Assembly: GCA_903958285.1 (NCBI GenBank)
Contig: CAJBSR010000524.1
Span: 1-8,368 of the forward strand
DNA length: 8,368 nucleotides
Source of the DNA: an uncultured Sphingomonadales bacterium
GTDB lineage: Bacteria; Pseudomonadota; Alphaproteobacteria; Sphingomonadales; Sphingomonadaceae
Direction: 5' to 3'
The notes under the pieces were generated by a model. It worked only from the letters and a program-made list of their open reading frames with translations, was not told the DNA's origin and did no database searches. This document shows positions 1 through 6,468 of the stretch, one piece after another. Within the stretch, counting starts at the first letter, position 1; every line of letters starts with the position of its first letter. The position numbers were made by a program, and so were the translations under genes.

Positions 1-1400
1 CGGTGGGGGATATGGATGGCGGCGACCGGTGGCCCTTCAAAATTGCGGGCGTCGATAATGACGAGATCGGTCGTATCTGTGGCTGTGTCGATCACGTAAC
101 CGATCAGCCAGCCATCATCTTCTTCCGTCCCGCCGGCGCGGGGGATGAAGACAAATTCACCCGGAATATGACCCACACCGAAATCATGGACTTCGCGGGC
201 GCGGTCCACCAAATCCTGCTTGAAGATGCGCGTGCTGCTGACGAAGGCGGGGTCCCGCCCTTCCGGCAAAGCCAGCGTATAGGTGTAGCGATAGGGCTTG
301 CCGATCATCCGCTCATTGGGGCGGGGGAATTCCTGAGCGTCTTTGTCGAGGACTTTGCGGACAACCGACTTTGAGGCGGGGTCAATTGACCAGCGCTCCA
401 GTGGGCAAGCGTCTGAATCCGGGCCTTGTGTGCTCTCTGCGAACATCGTGCGATGGGCACAGACATCAAGGATAACCTTGCCCTCAGCCGTCTCATACGC
501 ATTGCTGGGGTGGAAGACATAGCAGGGGTCCACGTCACACCAGATGACATCGTCATTTGTGCCCTCACGCGGGAGCAGTCCCACGCGGGCCTGATGGGCC
601 GGGTTCCACGCATAGGGAAACTTATAACCGGACAGCAGTCGCTTCATGGAGAAAGTGACCGGCAGATCGAGGATGATGACGTAATTCGCGGTGATCATGC
701 AATCATGGATCGAAGGGCCATGCTGCACTTGGATCGGTTCTTCGCGGCGGACACGCCCATCTTTGCCAACAACAACATGACGAATGCGGTTCTGGTCTGT
801 GCCTTCGTAGCAGATGGCGTGCATCTCGTCTGTATCGGGGTCGAGGTGTGGGTGCGCTGTAAAGCTGCCCTTGAGGGACCCGTCAAACGGATCATGGGCG
901 ACAGTTTCTAGGTTTTCGTCAAGGCGCGCGGGATAGGCGCCCGCCTCGACCAGTGCCCAGATTGATCCGGCGTGGCCAAGGACGTTGGTGTTGATCGAAT
1001 CACCAAGCCCACTGCGCGGGCCTGGCGCGAGGGGAAGGCCCAGCGTGTTCGTGACTGCCGTGCTTTTGATCCAGCGGTTGCGGTACCATTCGGCCTTGCC
1101 GTCGCGCAGGCGCACGCCGTGCACCATTCCGTCACCCAAGAACCAATGATAGCTGGCCGGATCTGGCGGCGCGGCCGGATTGGGTCCGATACGGATATAG
1201 CGCCCGTCCAAATCTGTGGGGATCGCGCCTGTGACGGTGAGGTCCGTCAGGGTTCGTTCGTCGGGCATCGGGGTGTGGACCCCGGTCAGAAAGGGATGCG
1301 GCGCTGCCGGTTCTTTCAACCTGTCGCGGTTGAACTCCGCAATGGACATGACCCCTTTGGTCACGAAGGACCGGATTGCGGATTCCACAGCGCTGGCCAT
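1..1400 (-). CDS. Carotenoid oxygenase (RPE65/carotenoid cleavage dioxygenase family), 3' end cut by window edge
   Basis: Non-haem Fe(II) dioxygenase of the family that cleaves a C=C bond in carotenoids, apocarotenoids or stilbenes; likely cytosolic or membrane-associated. I translated 466 uninterrupted residues from ATG 1400-1398 to the left edge. Family landmarks seen: YIRIGPNP near residue 70; HWFLGDGMVHGV near 94-105; AHPHLDP with candidate iron ligand H183; IHDCMIT with H232; FHPSNAYE with H297. The last codons read AAIHIPH, just before the usual RVPxGFHG end that carries the fourth iron-binding His, so about 15-25 residues lie outside the window. The start is supported by AAAGGA six bases upstream. 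The gene diverges from a TetR regulator, and their shared control region suggests repression by it. Substrate cannot be read from sequence: bacterial relatives include apocarotenoid, MtCCO-like and lignostilbene enzymes. Family call is firm, substrate unknown. Confidence 0.93.
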   Translation of the reverse strand, partial: MASAVESAIRSFVTKGVMSIAEFNRDRLKEPAAPHPFLTGVHTPMPDERTLTDLTVTGAIPTDLDGRYIRIGPNPAAPPDPASYHWFLGDGMVHGVRLRDGKAEWYRNRWIKSTAVTNTLGLPLAPGPRSGLGDSINTNVLGHAGSIWALVEAGAYPARLDENLETVAHDPFDGSLKGSFTAHPHLDPDTDEMHAICYEGTDQNRIRHVVVGKDGRVRREEPIQVQHGPSIHDCMITANYVIILDLPVTFSMKRLLSGYKFPYAWNPAHQARVGLLPREGTNDDVIWCDVDPCYVFHPSNAYETAEGKVILDVCAHRTMFAESTQGPDSDACPLERWSIDPASKSVVRKVLDKDAQEFPRPNERMIGKPYRYTYTLALPEGRDPAFVSSTRIFKQDLVDRAREVHDFGVGHIPGEFVFIPRAGGTEEDDGWLIGYVIDTATDTTDLVIIDARNFEGPPVAAIHIPH

Positions 1401-1406
1401 TTTTAT

Positions 1407-1412
1407 TCCTTT
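1407..1412 (-). promoter_or_regulatory. Shine-Dalgarno of the carotenoid oxygenase
   Basis: AAAGGA on the minus strand, six bases before ATG 1400. It fixes the start of the oxygenase and contrasts with the divergent tetR gene, which has no such site. Confidence 0.7.
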
Positions 1413-1417
1413 CGCCT

Positions 1418-1446
1418 TTGACGACGATTCGCATTATGTTTACAGT
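1418..1446 (+). promoter_or_regulatory. Candidate promoter of tetR
   Basis: TTGACG (1418-1423), a 17-bp spacer and TACAGT (1441-1446, 4 of 6 matches to TATAAT). Transcription would begin near 1453, which is also the first in-frame ATG of tetR, so the mRNA may be leaderless or nearly so. The -10 lies inside the first palindrome, as expected for autorepression. Confidence 0.45.
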
Positions 1447-1478
1447 GATAACATGTCCGACAATGCTAACAGTGTCAA
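1433..1478 (-). promoter_or_regulatory. Candidate promoter(s) of the carotenoid oxygenase
   Basis: Two readings are possible on the minus strand. The first is a good -10, CATAAT (1438-1433), with a weak TTGTCG -35 (1463-1458) at a long 19-bp spacing; it would start transcription about 26 bases before the ATG. The second is a perfect TTGACA -35 (1478-1473), 17 bp from a poor -10 CATGTT (1455-1450). Either one overlaps one or both 17-bp palindromes, so a bound repressor would block it. The positions are seen in the sequence; the activity is inferred. Confidence 0.45.
1437..1453. promoter_or_regulatory. Operator 1: 17-bp imperfect palindrome, probable TetR site
   Basis: TGTTTACAGTGATAACA matches its own reverse complement at 6 of 8 base pairs around a central G (TGTT..CA-G-TG..AACA). 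It overlaps the proposed -10 elements of both divergent promoters and ends on the A of tetR ATG 1453. It shares 13 of 17 bases with the second site. Binding by the adjacent TetR protein is inferred from position and from the common habit of the family. Confidence 0.6.
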
Positions 1479-2082
1479 CATGACTGCGCCGAGCCGCGGG
1501 TACCATCATGGGGACCTGCGCGCGGCGCTGCTCGACGCAGGTCTCGACCTGCTGAAAAGTGGGAGTGCAGAAACGCTTTCCCTGCGTGAAGTGGCGCGAC
1601 GTGTCGGCGTCAGCCCCACGGCTGTCTATCGGCATTTCCCCGATAAGGCCGCACTTTTGAAGGAATTGTGCATTCGGGGCGCGCTTGAACTGGCGCAGGC
1701 ACAGGCGCAGGCCATGAAGGCGGCAGGCGGCGGGCGCAAAGGCTTTGCCGCGACAGGCGGGGCCTATATTCGCTATGCCGTGGCCAACCCTGTGCTGTTC
1801 CGGATCATGATGGCCAACATGCCACCCGGCGGCTTTTTCAGTTCCGACTTTTCCGACGATCAGGTCGGCATCCAGATGTTGCGCGACAACATCATCTCGC
1901 TCGTGCCGAAAGAGGCAGGGGAAGAAGGCGTCCTGTTTGGCATGTTGATGTCCTGGGCACAGGTCCACGGCCTATCCATGCTGATGCTAGACGGTCAGGT
2001 TCCTGTCTCTGAAGAAACCATCAAGGCGTTTGAATCGAGCCGGCTAGAATTCCGGTTCGTGCCCGATCAGCCCAGCGAGTAG
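1453..2082 (+). CDS. TetR/AcrR-family transcriptional regulator with WHG-type C-terminal domain
   Basis: Ligand-responsive DNA-binding repressor, 209 residues from ATG 1453 or 200 from ATG 1480. The N-terminus has the YHHGDLR start of the TetR fold (residues 17-23). The helix-turn-helix follows at about 42-64 (SLREVARRVGVSPTAVYRHF), with the usual A-VYRHF recognition helix. The C-terminal half fits the WHG ligand domain: FAATGGAYIRYAVANPVLFR around 98-117 and WAQVHGLS around 168-175. Neither ATG has a Shine-Dalgarno. I prefer 1453 because the best promoter would start transcription there, but 1480 (MTAPSRGYHHG) is also plausible, being closer to where the fold begins. It diverges from the carotenoid oxygenase and shares two operators with it, so it probably controls that gene and itself. 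The ligand is unknown, perhaps an apocarotenoid or aromatic. Its 3' end overlaps phoB tail to tail by 16 bp. Confidence 0.9.
   Translation: MSDNANSVNMTAPSRGYHHGDLRAALLDAGLDLLKSGSAETLSLREVARRVGVSPTAVYRHFPDKAALLKELCIRGALELAQAQAQAMKAAGGGRKGFAATGGAYIRYAVANPVLFRIMMANMPPGGFFSSDFSDDQVGIQMLRDNIISLVPKEAGEEGVLFGMLMSWAQVHGLSMLMLDGQVPVSEETIKAFESSRLEFRFVPDQPSE
1464..1480. promoter_or_regulatory. Operator 2: 17-bp imperfect palindrome, probable TetR site
   Basis: TGCTAACAGTGTCAACA matches its own reverse complement at 6 of 8 base pairs and shares 13 of 17 bases with operator 1; the combined pattern is TGYTWACAGTGWYAACA. Its centre is 27 bp from that of operator 1. It ends on the A of the second candidate tetR start (ATG 1480) and contains a perfect minus-strand TTGACA. 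Confidence 0.6.
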
Positions 2083-2747
2083 CCCGCGCTGCGCACGGTG
2101 CGGATCATATCCCGCCCGCCTGTGCTGTTGATGGCGGCGCGCAGACGCTTAACCTGAACATCGACGGTGCGTTCCTCAATGTCGCTGTCATGCCCCCATA
2201 CGCCGGTGACAAGCTGCCCGCGGGACAAAACCCTGCCTGGCCGTTCCATGAAATGCTGGAGAAGCCGAAACTCAGTCGGGCCAAGGGCGATTTCTTTCCC
2301 GTCGCGGCGGACGCGGTGGGCCACAGGGTCAAGCTCCAGATCTTCAATGCGCATCGTCTGACCGGCCAGCGCCGGGCGTGTCCTGCGCATGACAGCGGCA
2401 AGGCGCGCGATGAGTTCGCGGGGAGAAAATGGCTTCGTGACATAGTCATCGGCCCCGGTTTCAAGGCCGCGAATGCGATCTTCCTCTTCGCCACGGGCGG
2501 TGAGCATGATGATCGGCACTGATGCAAGTTCCGGATGGCGGCGCAGGCGGCGGCAGACTTCGATGCCGGAGAGCTGTTCAATCATCCAATCCAAGATGAT
2601 GGCGTCCGGGGGCGTTTCCGCAGCGATCAGCAGCGCTTCTTCCCCGTCCGGTGTCTGGAGGACCTTATAGCCTTCGGCCTCAAACGACCAAACCAGAAGT
2701 TCGGCCAGAGCAGGGTCATCCTCAACGATCAGAAGGGTCGGCGCCAT
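2067..2747 (-). CDS. phoB: Phosphate regulon response regulator PhoB
   Basis: OmpR/PhoB-type response regulator that, when phosphorylated by PhoR, binds Pho boxes and activates phosphate-starvation genes. It has 226 residues, close to the family norm. The receiver domain (about 1-120) shows the acidic pair D10/D11, phospho-acceptor D53, switch residue T83 and K105 in VTKPFSPREL. The winged-helix effector domain occupies about 130-226: LGPTEFRLLQHFMERPGRVLSR, ERTVDVQVKRLR, then the terminal IRTVRSAGYSLG. D53 and K105 align in number with E. coli PhoB. The gene starts 5 bp after phoU stops, so it is the last gene of the pst operon and would be raised by its own product through the Pho box before pstS. 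Its 3' end overlaps convergent tetR by 16 bp, and no clear intrinsic terminator follows. Confidence 0.96.
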   Translation of the reverse strand: MAPTLLIVEDDPALAELLVWSFEAEGYKVLQTPDGEEALLIAAETPPDAIILDWMIEQLSGIEVCRRLRRHPELASVPIIMLTARGEEEDRIRGLETGADDYVTKPFSPRELIARLAAVMRRTRPALAGQTMRIEDLELDPVAHRVRRDGKEIALGPTEFRLLQHFMERPGRVLSRGQLVTGVWGHDSDIEERTVDVQVKRLRAAINSTGGRDMIRTVRSAGYSLG

Positions 2748-2752
2748 GGTGT

Positions 2753-3433
2753 TTATCCGTTCCTGGGCATGTCGCGGTCCTGGTAGTAATCGCCAGTGGC
2801 CGCGTAATAAACGAGTTCTGCGACGTTGGTGGCGTGGTCCCCCACGCGTTCCAGATTGCGGGCGACAAAAAGGAGTTGCGCGGCCGAACTGATCGTCGCC
2901 GGATTCTCCATCATGTGCGCCACGAGGTTGCGGAAGATGCTGTTATAGAATTCATCGACCTTGGCATCCCGGTCGACCACTTCAACGGCCAAAGCGGAGT
3001 TGCGTGAGGCGAAGGCGTTGAGCACATCGCGCACCATCGACTGTGCAATATCGGCCATGGCGGGGATAAGCAGAAGCGGCTCAATCTTGGCGCGGCCTTC
3101 GACGTCGCCCACGCGCTTGGCGATGTTCTTGGCATAGTCACCAATGCGTTCGATGATGCCCGAAATCTTGAGAGCGGAGATAACGTCGCGCAGATCGTCG
3201 GCCATCGGCGCACGCAGCGCGATGATCTTCACGGCAAGCCGGTCCACTTCGACTTCAAGTGCGTCGATGCGGGCGTCGGCCTTCACGATTTCCTTGGCAA
3301 GTTCGGTGTCGCGACGGACCAGTGCATCGACTGAACGGGCGATCGCCACTTCGGCGAGGCCGCCCATTTCAGCGATCAGGCCGCGCAGGGCGCCAATTTC
3401 GTCGTCGAATGCCTTGACGGTATGTTCAACCAT
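2753..3433 (-). CDS. phoU: Phosphate signalling protein PhoU
   Basis: Cytosolic negative regulator that links the state of the Pst transporter to PhoR, keeping the Pho regulon off when phosphate is plentiful. It has 226 residues and the expected two-repeat, three-helix-bundle build. Each repeat carries the hallmark ER-GD motif (E95-D99 in ERIGDYAKNIAKR; E195-D199 in ERVGDHATNVAE), and acidic D-x3-D stretches (D53/D57 in KADARIDALE; DRDAKVDEF in the second half) fit metal-cluster ligands. I chose ATG 3433 (MVEHTVKAFDDE) because it matches the family start and lies 13 bp after the pstB stop, with AAGGA and AAAGG upstream. The reading frame stays open further upstream inside pstB, to 3634, but that extension is not PhoU-like. 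The gene sits between pstB and phoB. Confidence 0.95.
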   Translation of the reverse strand: MVEHTVKAFDDEIGALRGLIAEMGGLAEVAIARSVDALVRRDTELAKEIVKADARIDALEVEVDRLAVKIIALRAPMADDLRDVISALKISGIIERIGDYAKNIAKRVGDVEGRAKIEPLLLIPAMADIAQSMVRDVLNAFASRNSALAVEVVDRDAKVDEFYNSIFRNLVAHMMENPATISSAAQLLFVARNLERVGDHATNVAELVYYAATGDYYQDRDMPRNG

Positions 3434-3446
3434 GTGCCTTTGATCC

Positions 3447-4214
3447 TTAACCGTAGCGACCGGTGATATAGTCTTTGGTGCGCACTTCGCGCGGATTGGT
3501 GAAGATGTCGGATGTGTCGCCATATTCCACCATGGTACCAAGGTGGAAGAAGGCCGTCCGTTGGGAGACACGTGCCGCCTGCTGCATGGAATGGGTGACG
3601 ATGACGATGGCATAGCGCCCGCGCAGTTCGTCAATCAGCTCCTCAATGCGGGCCGTGGCAATCGGGTCAAGTGCGGAACAGGGTTCATCCATCAGGATGA
3701 CTTCCGGGCTCACCGCGATGGCGCGCGCGATGCACAGGCGCTGCTGCTGCCCGCCTGACAGAGCAGTGCCTGCATCTTCCAGCCGGTCCTTCACCTCTTC
3801 CCAAAGACCAGCGCGACGCAGCGACTTTTCCACGATGACGTCCATGTCCGCCTTGGTGGGGGCATGGCCGTGAATGCGCGGGCCATAGGCCACGTTTTCG
3901 TATATCGACTTGGGGAACGGGTTCGGCTTTTGAAAGACCATGCCGACCCGCGCGCGCAGCTGCACAACGTCCATGCCACCCTTGTAGATATCGACGCCAT
4001 CCAACTCGATATTGCCCTGCACACTGCAGCCGGGGATCGTATCATTCATCCGGTTCAACGTGCGCAGGAAGGTGGACTTCCCGCAGCCCGATGGGCCGAT
4101 AAAGGCAGTGACATGCTCAGTCGCGATGTCGATGGAGACATCGTTGATGGCCTGCTTGTCCCCGTAGAATACGTTGACGTTTTTGGTCGTGATCTTGATG
4201 GTTTCAGTCGACAT
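3447..4214 (-). CDS. pstB: Phosphate ABC transporter ATP-binding protein PstB
   Basis: Cytoplasmic ATPase that powers high-affinity phosphate import through PstC/PstA. It has 255 residues, the normal PstB size. All ABC motifs are intact: Walker [10 protein letters not shown] (40-48), Q-loop in the PstB-typical VFQKPNPFP (93-101), signature LSGGQQQR (152-159), Walker B VILMDEP (172-178, with E177), D-loop SALD (180-183) and H-loop H208 in IVTHSMQQA. The terminal [16 protein letters not shown] is the standard PstB ending. ATG 4214 lies 3 bp after the pstA stop, which implies translational coupling. PstB also takes part in phosphate sensing with PhoU and PhoR in the well-studied systems. Confidence 0.97.
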   Translation of the reverse strand: MSTETIKITTKNVNVFYGDKQAINDVSIDIATEHVTAFIGPSGCGKSTFLRTLNRMNDTIPGCSVQGNIELDGVDIYKGGMDVVQLRARVGMVFQKPNPFPKSIYENVAYGPRIHGHAPTKADMDVIVEKSLRRAGLWEEVKDRLEDAGTALSGGQQQRLCIARAIAVSPEVILMDEPCSALDPIATARIEELIDELRGRYAIVIVTHSMQQAARVSQRTAFFHLGTMVEYGDTSDIFTNPREVRTKDYITGRYG

Positions 4215-4217
4215 GGG

Positions 4218-5111
4218 TCACCAGCGAGTTTCAAACTTGTTGCGGAGATAGATGGCAAACCCGTTCATGGTGAGCAGGAAGGCCAGCAGGACGAGAATGG
4301 CTGCCGATGTGTTTTGCACAAAGGCGCGGTCAACTTCGTCGGACCAAAGAAAGATCTGCATCGGCAGAACAGTCGCTGGGTCGGTGATGCCGGAAGGCGG
4401 CGTTGAAACGAAGGCGCGCATGCCAATCATCAGAAGTGGTGCCGTTTCACCCAGCGCGCGGGCCATGCCGATGATCGCGCCCGTGAGGATGCCGGGAAGC
4501 GCGAGCGGCAGCACATGGTGGAACACCGTCTGCACCCTGCTTGCGCCGACGGCGAGCGCCGCATCGCGGATGGAGGGCGGAACGGCCTTGATCGCATTGC
4601 GCCCGGCAATGACGATGACAGGCATGGTCATCAGCGCCAGCGTCATCCCCCCGACGAGAGGCGAGGAGCGCGGCATACCGAGGAAATTGATGAAGACAGC
4701 CAAGCCCAGAAGTCCGAAGATGATCGACGGGACAGCAGCCAGATTGTTGATCGAAACTTCGACCATATCGATCCAGCGGTTCCGCGGAGCGAACTCTTCC
4801 AGATACACAGCTGCCAGGACGCCCATCGGGAGGGCAAGGACGATCGTCACGATCATCGTGAGCAATGATCCCTTCACGGCACCCCAGACGCCTGCGGAGT
4901 CGGGTTCGGTCGAATCCGATCCCGTCAGGAAAGCCCAGTCAATGCCACCAAGCCCGCCAATCAACATCGTGCCGATGAGAAAGACGAGGAAGGCCATCGA
5001 AAGGCCAACTGCGGAGAGGCCAAGCAGCTTGAAACGCCGCTCCGATGCATAGCGTTTGGCGAGGCGCTTTTCCGCTTCTGGAGACTGCCAGTTATTGGCG
5101 GGATTACTCAT
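4218..5111 (-). CDS. pstA: Phosphate ABC transporter permease PstA
   Basis: Inner-membrane permease that pairs with PstC to form the phosphate channel. It has 297 residues, about the E. coli PstA size, with roughly six hydrophobic segments: about 27-52, 82-104, 127-145, 152-170, 205-225 and 268-288. The EAA loop that contacts PstB is clear at about 183-213 (DAALAVGASRVQTVFHHVLP, then GILTG), followed by GMARALGETAPLLMIG. The basic N-terminus (EKRLAKRYASERRFKLLG) and the EEFAPRNRW and INNLAAVPSIIFGLLG blocks resemble alphaproteobacterial PstA proteins, many of which carry a large DUF3333 insert after the first membrane segment. Here that part is only about 30 residues. ATG 5111 overlaps the pstC stop by 8 bp (ATGAGTAA). 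Confidence 0.96.
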   Translation of the reverse strand: MSNPANNWQSPEAEKRLAKRYASERRFKLLGLSAVGLSMAFLVFLIGTMLIGGLGGIDWAFLTGSDSTEPDSAGVWGAVKGSLLTMIVTIVLALPMGVLAAVYLEEFAPRNRWIDMVEVSINNLAAVPSIIFGLLGLAVFINFLGMPRSSPLVGGMTLALMTMPVIVIAGRNAIKAVPPSIRDAALAVGASRVQTVFHHVLPLALPGILTGAIIGMARALGETAPLLMIGMRAFVSTPPSGITDPATVLPMQIFLWSDEVDRAFVQNTSAAILVLLAFLLTMNGFAIYLRNKFETRW

Positions 5112-6456
5112 AAGCCTCCCGGAAGCGCTTCACGACGCGCAGTGCGATGATGTTCAGAATGAGCGTGACGCCGAAGAGCACGAGGCCCAGCGCAAAAGCG
5201 GACAATGTTTTGGCGCTATCAAATTCCTGATCGCCCGTCAGCAGTTGCACAATCTGGAAGGTGACCGTGGTCATGCTTGCAAACGGATTGGCAGATAGAT
5301 TGGCGGTGGCCCCAGCGGCCATCACGACGATCATCGTTTCCCCAATAGCGCGGCTGATGGCCAGCATGACGCCCGCAACGATCCCCGGCAATGCGGCTGG
5401 AATGAGAACCTTTTTGATCGTTTCCGACCGCGTGGCGCCCATCGCGAGAGACCCGTCGCGCATCGCCTGCGGCACAGCGGCGATGCTGTCATCTGCCATG
5501 GAAGACACAAACGGGATAATCATGATCCCCATGACGAGACCTGCCGCCAGCGCGCTTTCCGTCGACGGATTGTCAAAGCCCATCATCACTGCAAAATCGC
5601 GGACCATAGGGGCAACCGTAAGCGCCGCGAAATAGCCGTAAACAACCGTCGGGATGCCCGCGAGGATTTCTAGCATCGGCTTCATCCAGCGCCGGACGTT
5701 TGGATGCGCATATTGGGTCAGATAAATCGCGCTCATCAGGCCAAGCGGGATGGCAACGACCATCGCGATGATCGCACCGATGAAGATCGTGCCCCAGAAC
5801 AAGGGAACCGCGCCGAAGCTGCCATTGGCCGGGCTCCAGTGCGTGCCGAAAATGAATTCGATGGGGCTGACCTTGCTGAAGAATATGCCGGATTCAAACA
5901 GCAGCGAGGCGATGATGCCGACCGTGGTCAGGACGGCAAGCAGCGACGCGGCCAGCAGCAGAACGAGGACGACGCGCTCTACCTTTGTGCGGGCCTGGAA
6001 CGACGCCGACAAACGGGTATATCCAAATCCGCCGCCCGCAAAGGCGAGGATGAGGGCCAGCGCTGCGCCCATGGCGCCGAACTTCGATTTGGCGGCGATG
6101 ACGGCAGGGACGAGTTGTTCCGCACCGGGGTTGAACGCAGACGCACCGGGGTCTTCAGCCAGCGTATAGGCTTCTGAAAGGATCGCATCACGTTCAAGAT
6201 CAAACGCCGGGAGGCTGGCCGCTGCGGGGTCTGCCAGAACAGCTGTGTGGATGAGGCCGGGGGAGACCGCCCCCCACAGCAGCACCCCAGCCAGCGCTGG
6301 AAGCATAATCCAAAGCGCTAAATACCAGCCATGGTGACCCGGCAAAGAGTGAAGGGCGTTCCGGCCGGTGTTCAGCCGTTGCGCCTTCGCTCTGGCAACC
6401 AGCCAGCCAATCAGTCCCAGTCCGGCGATCAGGACCAGAAGAGCCGGGAGTGTCAT
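5104..6456 (-). CDS. pstC: Phosphate ABC transporter permease PstC (long form with N-terminal extension)
   Basis: Inner-membrane partner of PstA in the phosphate channel. At 450 residues it is well above the roughly 320 of E. coli PstC. The extra N-terminal part (about 1-155) has hydrophobic segments at about 2-20, 44-64 and 126-145, around a soluble stretch at 80-120, and fits the DUF3708-type region known from alphaproteobacterial PstC. The permease core follows: hydrophobic segments from about 162, EILAGIPTVVYGYFA (263-277), and the EAA loop DGSLAMGATRSETIKKVLIPAALPGI (334-359), then SRAIGETM (368-375). The start lies 12 bp after the pstS stop, with a weak GGA at the right distance. The end overlaps pstA by 8 bp. 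Confidence 0.96.
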   Translation of the reverse strand: MTLPALLVLIAGLGLIGWLVARAKAQRLNTGRNALHSLPGHHGWYLALWIMLPALAGVLLWGAVSPGLIHTAVLADPAAASLPAFDLERDAILSEAYTLAEDPGASAFNPGAEQLVPAVIAAKSKFGAMGAALALILAFAGGGFGYTRLSASFQARTKVERVVLVLLLAASLLAVLTTVGIIASLLFESGIFFSKVSPIEFIFGTHWSPANGSFGAVPLFWGTIFIGAIIAMVVAIPLGLMSAIYLTQYAHPNVRRWMKPMLEILAGIPTVVYGYFAALTVAPMVRDFAVMMGFDNPSTESALAAGLVMGIMIIPFVSSMADDSIAAVPQAMRDGSLAMGATRSETIKKVLIPAALPGIVAGVMLAISRAIGETMIVVMAAGATANLSANPFASMTTVTFQIVQLLTGDQEFDSAKTLSAFALGLVLFGVTLILNIIALRVVKRFREAYE

Positions 6457-6468
6457 GTCTGATCCGTC

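Noticed and set aside
1456..1474. CTGTTAG...TGTCGG on the minus strand as a second Pho box before the carotenoid oxygenase
   Set aside because: The TGT elements are 9 bp apart, not the 11 bp needed for PhoB direct repeats, and the half-sites match poorly. The sequence is better explained as operator 2 plus its flank.
1437..1490. 27-bp tandem duplication covering the tetR start
   Set aside because: The two 27-bp units agree well only over the 17-bp palindrome plus the following ATG; the rest diverges, so paired operators explain it better than a recent duplication.
1132..1968. Minus-strand open frame of 278 codons antisense to tetR and the start of the oxygenase
   Set aside because: It lies opposite the well-supported tetR gene, crosses the divergent control region and has no recognisable domain; the composition is typical of an antisense frame in GC-rich DNA.
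2037..2058. Inverted repeat GAGCCGG-N8-CCGGTTC as terminator of the pho operon
   Set aside because: It lies just past the phoB stop, but in the minus-strand RNA one pair is an A-C mismatch and no U-tract follows; it is within tetR coding sequence. Not enough to call a terminator.
2185..2191. Isolated CTGTCAT inside phoB as a Pho half-site
   Set aside because: A single 7-bp match with no second repeat at 11-bp phase, inside coding sequence; expected by chance in several kilobases.
3434..3634. 67-codon N-terminal extension of the phoU frame into pstB
   Set aside because: The extension reads through conserved pstB codons in another frame and is not PhoU-like; ATG 3433 gives the normal PhoU length and start.
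4252..5052. Plus-strand open frame of 266 codons opposite pstA
   Set aside because: It is the antisense shadow of a clear PstA gene: low-complexity Ser/Thr/Arg-rich protein, no domain and no good ribosome site.
5704..6177. Plus-strand open frames opposite the first half of pstC
   Set aside because: Two overlapping frames with Arg/Glu/Gly-rich or Ala/Ser-rich composition mirror the PstC codons; no family features.
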